Of a stretch of 14,443 bases of DNA, positions 7,234 through 13,529 are shown one piece after another. The notes below the pieces were generated by a model. The model did no database searches. It saw nothing but the letters and a program-made list of their open reading frames with translations, and was not told the DNA's origin. This DNA comes from PALSA-555 sp036521915. Lineage in GTDB: Bacteria; Actinomycetota; Acidimicrobiia; IMCC26256; PALSA-555. The position numbers were made by a program, and so were the translations under genes. Every line of letters begins with the position of its first letter. Position 1 is the first letter of the stretch. The DNA is taken from contig DATDGU010000286.1 of assembly GCA_036521915.1 (NCBI GenBank), forward strand, positions 1 through 14,443, given 5' to 3'.

Positions 7234-8187
7234 TCAGAGCCCGTCGGCGAGCGTGGCGAGGAACGTCTCGGTGCGCTGCCTCGACGCGATGCGCGCGTCG
7301 CGGTCGGATCCGACGGGCAGGATCCGGAACGACAGGTCGGTCGCGCCGGCGTCGCGGAAGCGTCGGAGCCGTCCGGCGACGGTGGTCTCGTCGCCTGCGG
7401 CCAACAGGTCGCCCACGTCGGCCGCGTCGCCGTGCTCGAGGAGCCGTTCGTAGTTCGGCGAGTACTCGGCGTGCCCGAGCACCTGGTTCGCGCGGGCGCG
7501 CGCCGCGTCCACCTCGTCGCTCGAGCAGAGCACGACCGGGATGCCGGCGACGATGCGCGGGCGCGGCCGCCCGGCCTCCTCGGCCGCCTTGGTGATGCGA
7601 GGGGCGACGTGATCGCCGATCGCGCGCTCGTCGGCCATCCACAGGATCGTGCCCGACGCGCGTTCGCCGGCGAGGCGCAGCATGACCGGTGCGAGCGCCG
7701 CGAGCAGGACCGGGATCGGTGTGAGGTCCGTGACGTCGAGGGGGTTGTGGACCCGGTAGCTGTCGTTCTCGACGTCGACGGGGCCCGGGCCGTCGAGGGC
7801 GGCGTCGAGCACCTGGAGGTAGTCGCGCACGAGCCGAGCCGGGTGCTCGTAGGACAGGCCGAGCATGTCCTCGACGATCCAGTGGTGCGACGGTCCGAGC
7901 CCGAGCGCGAGCCGGCCCTCGCAGGCCGCCTGCACGGCAAGCGCCTGCTGCGCCATCGCGATCGGGTGTCGGGTCTGGATCGGCACCACGGCCGTGCCGA
8001 GCTCCACGCGTGACGTCGCGCGCCCCATGAGGGCGACGGCGGTGAGGGCGTCGAACTCGTCGGGGATCTGCGGGACCCAGATCGAGCTGAAGCCGGCGGC
8101 CTCGGCGGCCTCGGCGTCGGCGACGAGCGTGCGGACCTTCTCGCGGTACCGGCCGCGCTCGGGGCCGATCATGAGGCCGATCCGCAC
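7234..8187 (-). CDS. LLM-class (luciferase-like) oxidoreductase, probably F420-dependent
   Basis: A 317-residue luciferase-like protein with a TIM-barrel start VRIGLMIGPERG (1-12), AAGFSSIWVPQ (30-40), ELGTAVVPIQTRHPIAMAQQ (62-81) and GRLALGLGPSHHWIVEDMLG (91-110). Its style matches actinobacterial F420-dependent members rather than FMN two-component monooxygenases, but cofactor choice cannot be proven by eye. The GTG start at 8187 is chosen because GGGAGGGGAG lies 5-10 nt upstream. The open frame runs on to 8286, but that extension crosses operator site C and has no family character. It is the first gene of a two-gene unit with the CoA-transferase. A role in reducing or oxidising a ring or enoyl intermediate is inference. 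Confidence 0.88.
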   Translation of the reverse strand: MRIGLMIGPERGRYREKVRTLVADAEAAEAAGFSSIWVPQIPDEFDALTAVALMGRATSRVELGTAVVPIQTRHPIAMAQQALAVQAACEGRLALGLGPSHHWIVEDMLGLSYEHPARLVRDYLQVLDAALDGPGPVDVENDSYRVHNPLDVTDLTPIPVLLAALAPVMLRLAGERASGTILWMADERAIGDHVAPRITKAAEEAGRPRPRIVAGIPVVLCSSDEVDAARARANQVLGHAEYSPNYERLLEHGDAADVGDLLAAGDETTVAGRLRRFRDAGATDLSFRILPVGSDRDARIASRQRTETFLATLADGL

Positions 8188-8219
8188 CGTGCTCCCCTCC
8201 CGTCGGGCGCGCACACGAC

Positions 8220-8234
8220 GGCAATCACATTCTC
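8220..8234. promoter_or_regulatory. Operator-like palindrome, site C, between the LLM-family and SDR genes
   Basis: GGCAAT-CAC-ATTCTC matches the five-site consensus, with a perfect right half. GAGAG begins exactly 7 nt to the right (8242-8246). Read on the minus strand, TGACTC lies 17 nt upstream of GATTGC, the same geometry as site B. The LLM-family start is about 33 nt downstream with a good RBS. It sits in a divergent intergenic region and could serve both directions. Confidence 0.55.
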
Positions 8235-8306
8235 GTTTTTCGAGAGTCAGCCTTGCACATGCACGGTTCGCCCGTCCATACTCCACGCTCGAGGGAGGAA
8301 CCGCAG

Positions 8307-9047
8307 ATGGGTCGCGTCGCCGTGGTCACGGGCGCTGCGTCGGGCATGGGGCTCGCGATCGCACAGCGGCTCGCGACGGCGCACCGGGTGGCGATCCTCG
8401 ACCTCGACGGCGGGGCCGCCGAGCGCGCCGCGGACGAGCTGCGAGCGACCGGCGCGTCCGCGCTGGGGACGGCCGCGGACGTCGCCGACCGAAACGCCGT
8501 CGACGAGGCGATGGCCGACGTCCGACGTGAGCTCGGCTCGATCGAGATCGTCGTCACGAGCGCCGGCCTCGACGAGTTCATCTCCTTTACCGACATCACG
8601 CCGTCGCAGTGGGACCGCATGCTCGCCGTCAACCTCAGCGGCACCTTCCACTGCATCCAGGCGGCGGTCCCCGACATGCTCGCCGCCGGCTGGGGACGCA
8701 TCGTGACGATCTCGTCGTCGAGCGCCCAGTCGGGCGCCCGTCGCATGGCGCACTACGTCGCGTCGAAGGGCGGCGTGCTCGGGCTGACGAAGGCCTTGGC
8801 GAGCGAGCTCGGACCCCATGGCATCACGGTGAACACCATCCCGCCCGGGTCGATCTGGACGCCGATGACCCGGCGCGCCCAGGCCGCGGGTGACCTCCCG
8901 AGCACCGAGGTCCTCGAGAAGATGATCCCGGTGCGACGGGCCGGTCAGCCCGAGGACGTCGCCGCCGCGTGCGCCTTCCTCTGCTCCGACGAGGCGGGCT
9001 ACATCACCGGCCAGGCGATCAACGTCAACGGCGGCCGGTACATGTGA
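8307..9047 (+). CDS. Short-chain dehydrogenase/reductase (SDR)
   Basis: A 246-residue classical SDR of normal length. It has the nucleotide motif TGAASGMG (8-15), acidic Asp32 and Asp34 after β2 (which favour NAD(H) over NADP(H)), and catalytic Ser137, Tyr150 and Lys154 in the Y-x3-K arrangement (HYVASKGG). VNLSGTFHC (108-116) carries the conserved Asn109. The usual NNAG motif is TSAG here, a mild variation. The C-terminal GYITGQAINVNGG is standard for FabG-like members. It probably oxidises a 3-hydroxyacyl-CoA or a ring hydroxyl (inference). The ATG at 8307 is fixed by GAGGGAGGAA 6 nt upstream. Its stop overlaps the next gene's GTG in the form GTGA, indicating coupling. Confidence 0.93.
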   Translation: MGRVAVVTGAASGMGLAIAQRLATAHRVAILDLDGGAAERAADELRATGASALGTAADVADRNAVDEAMADVRRELGSIEIVVTSAGLDEFISFTDITPSQWDRMLAVNLSGTFHCIQAAVPDMLAAGWGRIVTISSSSAQSGARRMAHYVASKGGVLGLTKALASELGPHGITVNTIPPGSIWTPMTRRAQAAGDLPSTEVLEKMIPVRRAGQPEDVAAACAFLCSDEAGYITGQAINVNGGRYM

Positions 9048-9664
9048 GCACGCCACGGATCGCACCCCTGGCGACCGACGAGTGGAGTGCCGACGCGGTC
9101 GCCGCGCTCGGCGACGCGTTCGGCGCCCAGGGCGCCGAACGGCTGCTCTCGGGCGCGCCCGATGCGCCGCCCATGCCGAACGTCCTCGCCACGCTGATGC
9201 GCCACCCGGCGCTCGCCGGGCCCTTCCTCACGTACAACAACGTGCTGCTCCGCACCCCGACGCTCGAGCCGCGCTGGCGTGAGCTCGCGGTCCTGCGCGT
9301 CGCGTGGCGGACACGGTCGGAGTACGAGTGGCTGCAGCACGTGCGCCTGGCCGGACGCGTCGGCATCACGACCGAGGAGATCGAAGCCGTCGGACGGGGT
9401 GCCGACACCGGCACCTGGTCGGCGCTCGAGGCCGACCTGCTGGCGGCCACGGACCAGCTCCTCGATCGGTATCGGATCGACGACGCGACCTACGCCCGCC
9501 TCGCCGAGCACCTGGACGAGGCGCAGCTCATCGAGCTGGCGTTCGTCGTGGGGACGTACACGTGCCTGGCGATGGTGTTCAAGAACCTGGGGCTCGCCCT
9601 CGACCCCGAGCTCGACCCGGCGGCCGCACCGCCGCTGCCCGAGGGCGGGGCCGCGCCACTATGA
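9044..9664 (+). CDS. Carboxymuconolactone decarboxylase-like (AhpD-fold) protein
   Basis: A 206-residue, mainly helical protein with the CMD/AhpD-fold core: PALAGPFLTYNNVLL (55-69), LEPRWRELAVLRVAWRTRSE (74-93) and EYEWLQHVRLAGRVGITTEE (93-112). The CxxC pair of AhpD peroxidase-type members is absent at the expected place (TRSEYEWLQH instead), so thiol-disulfide chemistry is unlikely. Glu93 and His99 in SEYEWLQH are the polar residues typical of non-redox members. Many relatives sit in actinobacterial catabolic clusters with no proven reaction. The GTG start overlaps the SDR stop by 4 nt, and the 3' end overlaps the convergent mutase small-subunit gene by 6 nt. Its function here is unknown. 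A lactone, decarboxylation or isomerisation step is a guess from the family name. Confidence 0.87.
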   Translation: MSTPRIAPLATDEWSADAVAALGDAFGAQGAERLLSGAPDAPPMPNVLATLMRHPALAGPFLTYNNVLLRTPTLEPRWRELAVLRVAWRTRSEYEWLQHVRLAGRVGITTEEIEAVGRGADTGTWSALEADLLAATDQLLDRYRIDDATYARLAEHLDEAQLIELAFVVGTYTCLAMVFKNLGLALDPELDPAAAPPLPEGGAAPL

Positions 9665-10066
9665 CGCCGCGGGGGCCTCGGCGGTGAGACGCCGCAGGCT
9701 CTCGACGAGCTCCTCGAGCGGGGTGCCGGTCGGGTAGACCGCGGCCGCGCCGGCGGCCTCGAGCCGCGGGACGTCGCGTGTGGGGATCGTGCCGCCGACG
9801 ACGAGCAGCACGTCCTCGGCGCCGGCCTCGCGCAGCGCCCTCGCGGTCTTCTCGGTGAGGGCGACGTGCGCGCCGCTCAGGATGCTCAGCCCGACGACCC
9901 GCACGTCTTCTTGGACGGCGGCGGTGGCGATCGTCTCGGGACGCTGCCGGATGCCCAGATAGATGACCTCGAACCCCGCGTCGCGCAGAGCCCGCGCCAC
10001 CAGCTTGGCGCCGCGGTCGTGCCCGTCGAGCCCGGGCTTACCGACCAGGACTCGCGTGGGCGCCAT
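9659..10066 (-). CDS. Acyl-CoA mutase small subunit, cobalamin-binding
   Basis: A 135-residue stand-alone B12-binding domain. DGHDRG (14-19) is the base-off/His-on motif D-x-H-x-x-G, with His16 as the lower axial cobalt ligand. It is followed by GLSILSGAH (about 74-82) and VVGGTIPTRDVP, both typical of the Rossmann-like cobalamin domain. Length equals that of the small subunit of isobutyryl-CoA mutase and related two-subunit enzymes. The ATG at 10066 overlaps the TGA of the large-subunit gene by one base (TGATG), which implies coupled, equimolar synthesis. It has no catalytic role without the large subunit. The 3' end overlaps the convergent CMD-like gene by 6 nt, leaving no room for a conventional terminator. 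Confidence 0.94.
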   Translation of the reverse strand: MAPTRVLVGKPGLDGHDRGAKLVARALRDAGFEVIYLGIRQRPETIATAAVQEDVRVVGLSILSGAHVALTEKTARALREAGAEDVLLVVGGTIPTRDVPRLEAAGAAAVYPTGTPLEELVESLRRLTAEAPAAS

Positions 10067-11673
10067 CAGAACACCGCCGGCTGCTGGAACTCGCCCCACT
10101 GGTCCTTCAGCACGTCCACCATCTCGCCGACGGTGCAGTACGCCTTCGCGGCGTCGACGAGCAGCGGCATGAGGTTGACGTCGTCGCGCGCCGCGGCCGT
10201 GCCGAGCGCATCGAGCGACGAGCGGACCTCGGTGTCGGAGCGAGCCCGCTTCACCTCGGCGAGCCGCTCGAGCTGGCGGGCCCGGCCCGCCTCGTCCAGC
10301 TCGTAGCCCTCGACCTCGGGTGCCGCCGCGTCGGTCTGGAAGCGGTTCACGCCCACGATCTCGCGCTCGCCCGAGCTGATGGCCCGCTGGACCCGGAAGG
10401 CCTCCTCCGCGATGAGGCGGTGCAGATACCCCTCCTCGACAGCCGTCACCATCCCGCCCCGTCGCTCCAGGTCGTCCATGATCTCGACGACCCGCGCCTC
10501 CATCTCGTCGGTGAGGTGCTCGACGAAGTAGGAGCCGCCGAGCGGGTCGGCGACGCGGGTGACCCCGGTCTCGTAGGCGAGGACCTGCTGGGTCCGCAGC
10601 GCGAGGGTGGCCGAGTCCTCGCTCGGCAGCGCGAACGGCTCGTCCCACGCGGCCGTGAACATCGACTGCACGCCGCCCAGGACGGATGCGAGCGCTTCGT
10701 ACGCGATGCGCACGATGTTGTTGTGCGCCTGGGGCGCGTAGAGCGACGCGCCGCCGGCGACGCAGCCGACCCGGAACATGCAGGAGCGGTCCTCCTTGGC
10801 GCCGTAGCGCTCGCGCACGATGTGGGCCCACCGACGGCGCCCGGCGCGGTACTTGGCGATCTCCTCGAAGAAGTCGCCGTGCGTGTAGAAGAAGAACGAC
10901 ACCTGTGGCGCGAACTCGTCGATGGTCATCCGCCCGCGGGCGATCACCTCGTCGCAGTACGTGATCCCGTCCATGAGGGTGAACGCCATCTCCTGCGCGG
11001 CGTTGGCGCCCGCGTCGCGGAAGTGCGCGCCCGCGACCGAGATGGCGTTGAACCGCGGCACCTCGTCGGCGCAGAACTCGATCGTGTCGGCAATGAGCCG
11101 GAGGGAGGGCCGGGGCGGCCAGATCCACGTGCCGCGGCTCACGTACTCCTTGAGGATGTCGTTCTGGATCGTGCCGCGGAGCTTGGCCCGGTCGACCCCT
11201 TGCCGCTCCGCCGCGGCGACGTAGAACGCCAGGAGGATGGCGGCGGTGCCGTTGATGGTGAAGCTCGTGCTGACGGCGTCGAGCGGGATCTGATCGAAGA
11301 GAATCTCCGCGTCGGCGAGCGTGTCGAGCGCGACGCCGACCCGGCCGACCTCCTCTTCCACGTCGGGGTGATCCGAGTCGTAGCCGCACTGGGTCGGGAG
11401 GTCGAGCGCGACCGAGAGGCCCGTGCCGCCCTGCTCCAGCAGGTAGCGGTAGCGCCGGTTCGACTCCTCGGGCGTGCCGAACCCCGAGTACTGGCGGATC
11501 GTCCACCGCCGCCCGCGGTAGCCGTCGGGGAAGTTGCCGCGCGTGAACGGGAACGCGCCCGGAGGCGGGATCGCCGACTGATCAGGGAGGTCGTCGGGCC
11601 CGTAGCTCGCCCGGAGCGGGATGCCGGCCTCCGTGCGGATCGCGTCGTCGTCCCCGTCGCGCGGGCCGTCCAT
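10066..11673 (-). CDS. Acyl-CoA mutase large subunit (methylmalonyl-CoA mutase family), atypical active site
   Basis: A 535-residue substrate-binding TIM-barrel subunit without its own B12 domain. It would carry out an adenosylcobalamin radical rearrangement of a branched acyl-CoA. PFTRGNFPDGYRGRRWTIRQ (42-61) and DPLGGSYFVE are strong family signatures. Equivalents of methylmalonyl-CoA mutase Tyr89 (Tyr62), Gln197 (Gln170), Arg207 (Arg180) and His244 (His217) are present, unlike isobutyryl-CoA mutase, which has Phe and Gln at the Tyr89 and Arg207 positions. Two changes stand out: the usual G-Y-H is GAH (Ala216), and the usual HTN-x-x-DE is FTAAWDE (339-345), losing the ribose-contacting Asn. 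The substrate may therefore not be methylmalonyl-CoA. The ATG at 11673 is preferred over a GTG at 11697. It faces operator site D divergently. Confidence 0.92.
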   Translation of the reverse strand: MDGPRDGDDDAIRTEAGIPLRASYGPDDLPDQSAIPPPGAFPFTRGNFPDGYRGRRWTIRQYSGFGTPEESNRRYRYLLEQGGTGLSVALDLPTQCGYDSDHPDVEEEVGRVGVALDTLADAEILFDQIPLDAVSTSFTINGTAAILLAFYVAAAERQGVDRAKLRGTIQNDILKEYVSRGTWIWPPRPSLRLIADTIEFCADEVPRFNAISVAGAHFRDAGANAAQEMAFTLMDGITYCDEVIARGRMTIDEFAPQVSFFFYTHGDFFEEIAKYRAGRRRWAHIVRERYGAKEDRSCMFRVGCVAGGASLYAPQAHNNIVRIAYEALASVLGGVQSMFTAAWDEPFALPSEDSATLALRTQQVLAYETGVTRVADPLGGSYFVEHLTDEMEARVVEIMDDLERRGGMVTAVEEGYLHRLIAEEAFRVQRAISSGEREIVGVNRFQTDAAAPEVEGYELDEAGRARQLERLAEVKRARSDTEVRSSLDALGTAAARDDVNLMPLLVDAAKAYCTVGEMVDVLKDQWGEFQQPAVF

Positions 11674-11733
11674 CGGCCGAAGCGTAACGGAAATCACCTA
11701 TCCGAAAAGTCGCAAGAAGGTGGCACCAGAACG

Positions 11734-11748
11734 GAGAGTGGTATTCTC
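11734..11748. promoter_or_regulatory. Operator-like palindrome, site D, between the mutase and hydratase-like genes
   Basis: GAGAGT-GGT-ATTCTC is the most symmetric of the five sites, with five of six half-site positions complementary. It contains TATTCT (11742-11747), a good -10 for the plus-strand hydratase-like gene. That would start transcription near 11754, followed by the GAGGGAG RBS at 11761 and the ATG at 11776. A protein bound here would mask the -10. Confidence 0.62.
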
Positions 11749-11775
11749 ATTCCCGACGACGAGGGAGCCCCGCGC

Positions 11776-12567
11776 ATGCCCGACCCCGAGGCGCCACGAT
11801 CCCCGGGTGGGGTGTCGGTCGAGGTGGACACCGGCGTCGCCGTCGTCACCATCGATCGGCCCGAGGCCCGCAACGCCATCGGCTTCGCCACCGCCGACGA
11901 GCTCGACACCGCCCTCGACCAAGTCCTGGCGGCCGACGCCGCCGTCCTCGTCGTGCGCGGGGGCGGCGACCGTGCGTTCGTGTCGGGCGGCGACCTGAAG
12001 GAGCTCCGGATGGTCCGGACGCACGACGAGGCCGCGACCATGGCGCGCCGAATCCGACGGCTCCTCGACCGGGTCGCCGGGTTCCCGGTGCCGGTCGTGG
12101 CGGCGCTGAACGGTCACGCCTTCGGCGGCGGCGCCGAGGTGGCCGTCGCCGCCGACATCCGCGTCGCCGCGGACGACGTCACGATCGGCTTCAACCAGGC
12201 GACGTTGGGGATCATGCCGGCGTGGGGCGGCGCCGAGCGGCTCGCGCAACTGATCGGACGCGGCCGCGCCATCCTCGCCATCGCCACCGGGAAGCTGTAC
12301 GACGCCGCCGCCGCCGAGCGCCTCGGCCTCGTCGACCTCGTCGTGCCGCGCCGGGCCTTCGACGACACCTGGCGGCAAGTGGCACGCGACATGGCGTCCA
12401 CGGCGCCCGGGACGACGCGCGCCGTCAAGTCCGTGATCGACGCCGCGCTCCCAGCGTGTCGCCCGGAGCTCGAGGCCAGCGCGACCAGCGAGTTCGCGCG
12501 GCTCTGGGCCGCCGACGCGCACTGGGCCGCCGTGGACGCCTTCGAGCTGAAGCGCAGGACCGGCTGA
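11776..12567 (+). CDS. Enoyl-CoA hydratase/isomerase-fold protein with an altered active site
   Basis: A 263-residue crotonase-fold protein. TIDRPEARNAIGF (25-37) and AFVSGGDLKEL (68-78) give the fold and oxyanion loop, and Glu121 in GGGAEVAVAAD matches the first catalytic Glu. The second catalytic Glu is not there: GFNQATLGIMPAWGG (138-152) has Gln141 at its place when aligned on L-G-x-x-P. The P-A/S-W-G-G ending recalls ethylmalonyl-CoA decarboxylase (ECHDC1) rather than hydratases (from memory, not a search). It may therefore be a decarboxylase, isomerase or hydrolase instead of a hydratase. The ATG at 11776 has GAGGGAG 8 nt upstream. It is divergent from the B12 mutase genes and shares operator site D with them, so a joint role on branched malonyl-type CoA esters is possible. 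Confidence 0.9.
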   Translation: MPDPEAPRSPGGVSVEVDTGVAVVTIDRPEARNAIGFATADELDTALDQVLAADAAVLVVRGGGDRAFVSGGDLKELRMVRTHDEAATMARRIRRLLDRVAGFPVPVVAALNGHAFGGGAEVAVAADIRVAADDVTIGFNQATLGIMPAWGGAERLAQLIGRGRAILAIATGKLYDAAAAERLGLVDLVVPRRAFDDTWRQVARDMASTAPGTTRAVKSVIDAALPACRPELEASATSEFARLWAADAHWAAVDAFELKRRTG

Positions 12568-12717
12568 TGGGGACGCGCGGACGACCGCGCGCTGGACCGA
12601 GCAGTCCGACGACGCCGACCGCAACGTCGCACGCGTCGCACGCGGCGCGGCGCGCGCGACGGTCGGCGGGCGCGCAGCGCCGCCGGGCGCGGGAGGCGCG
12701 CTGGTACCGTCGACACG

Positions 12718-13413
12718 ATGGAAGCGAGCGCTGAGATGGCCGAAGCCAAGACCACCGGGGAGGCGCGCGAGCCGGCATGGCGCCAGCGCGCCGTCTCCCG
12801 GAGCCTCCACGCGGCCCGCTCTCGTGCCGAGCAACGCGTGCAGCGCTTCCTCGACGCGGCGTTCGAGCTGATCGACGAGAAGGGCACGACCGACTTCACG
12901 ATCCAAGAGGTCATCGACCGCTCGAAGCAGTCGCTGCGCGGCTTCTATCAGTACTTCGACGGGAAGGACGAGCTGCTCCTCGCCCTGTTCGAGGACTCGG
13001 TCCTCGAGTCCGCGACGGATCTCGGCGACGTCGTCGACGCCGAGTCCGACCCGTTGGCGCGCCTGCGGGCGTTCATGGTTCGGCTCCACGAATGGTGCGA
13101 GCCCGCGGACACGCCGCGCCGACGAGGGTCGCACAACCGTCGCCCGATCTCCGAGTTCTCCGTGCAGCTCGCCGTCGCCCACCCCGAGCGGGTGAAGGCC
13201 GCCCTAGAGCCCATCTCGAGGATGCTGCTCGAGCTCGTCGAGGCGGCCGCCGACGAGGGCGCCATCCACGTCCCGGACACCCGACGCGCCGCCGCGCTGG
13301 TCCAGCAGACGGTCATGTACAGCTGGTTCGGCAACCGGCTCATCCAGGACCCGCGGAGGCGGATCACGGCCGACGAGACGTGGGAGTTCTGTCTCCACGG
13401 CCTGGGCGCGTGA
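12718..13413 (+). CDS. TetR/AcrR-family transcriptional regulator
   Basis: A 231-residue TetR-type protein. The helix-turn-helix is FTIQEVIDRSKQSLRGFYQY (60-79), followed by the classic F-D-x-K-D-E-L-L segment (80-87). The C-terminal ligand domain is divergent, with WCEPADTPRRRGSHNRRPIS in the middle, and gives no ligand clue. An N-terminal extension of about 38 charged residues precedes the first helix, so a later start (Met7 at 12736) is possible. The upstream 150 nt are very GC-rich with no clear RBS. A TACCGT sequence 7 nt before the ATG could be a -10 for a leaderless transcript. The five-site palindrome is not found upstream of this gene, so autoregulation through it is not supported. 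As the only regulator in the window, it is the main candidate to bind those sites (inference). Confidence 0.9.
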   Translation: MEASAEMAEAKTTGEAREPAWRQRAVSRSLHAARSRAEQRVQRFLDAAFELIDEKGTTDFTIQEVIDRSKQSLRGFYQYFDGKDELLLALFEDSVLESATDLGDVVDAESDPLARLRAFMVRLHEWCEPADTPRRRGSHNRRPISEFSVQLAVAHPERVKAALEPISRMLLELVEAAADEGAIHVPDTRRAAALVQQTVMYSWFGNRLIQDPRRRITADETWEFCLHGLGA

Positions 13414-13441
13414 CGCCGGCGCGCCGCGGCGTCGCGTCGAA

Positions 13442-13529
13442 TCAGACCCGGTCGAGGTCGAGCATCCGGAGCGCGTTCCCCCGCAGCACCTTGGTCGTCG
13501 ACGCTGATGACCTTCGGGAGACCCGTCAC
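13442..13529 (-). pseudogene. Amidohydrolase relic: N- and C-terminal ends joined by a large internal deletion
   Basis: Directly after the SnoaL-like gene, a GTG at 13529 overlapping its TGA (GTGA) opens VTGLPKVISVDD (to about 13493). This is the typical N-terminus of actinobacterial amidohydrolase_2 proteins, which continue DDHVVEP. From 13492, in another frame, the sequence encodes KVLRGNALRMLDLDRV followed by a stop at 13442. This matches the usual C-terminal end of the same family (x-x-L-x-x-N-A-x-R-x-L-x-L). About a thousand bases of middle sequence are missing and the two ends are out of frame with each other. No metal-binding His or Asp residues of the barrel remain, so it cannot be functional. 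The family call rests on memory of these short end motifs, so it is moderate. An assembly collapse is the alternative. Confidence 0.6.

Noticed and set aside
11293..11305. GAGAATCTCC inside the mutase gene as a sixth operator
   Set aside because: It has the left half-site only, with no matching right half, and lies within coding sequence.
10420..11775. Long plus-strand open frame antisense to the mutase large subunit, in frame with the hydratase-like gene
   Set aside because: It is Arg/Val/Glu/His-rich with no family motif. Very GC-rich DNA rarely contains stops in such antisense frames. The hydratase-like gene has its own RBS and ATG at 11776.
12625..12642. Tandem pair of CGTCGCACG in the gap before the TetR gene
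   Set aside because: Only two 9-bp copies in GC-rich DNA. There is no further periodicity.
12566..12733. Small plus-strand frame starting at TGATG after the hydratase-like stop (MGTRGRPR...)
   Set aside because: The start looks like some TetR N-termini, but the rest is Arg/Ala-rich low-complexity translation that runs into the TetR gene in another frame. There is no RBS evidence beyond the overlap.
11698..13182. 494-codon minus-strand frame across the hydratase-like and TetR genes
   Set aside because: The composition is that of a shadow frame and it contradicts two well-supported plus-strand genes.
13413..13432. Stem ACGCCG/CGGCGT after the TetR stop as a terminator
   Set aside because: A 6-bp stem with no U-tract. 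Such pairings are frequent at this GC content.
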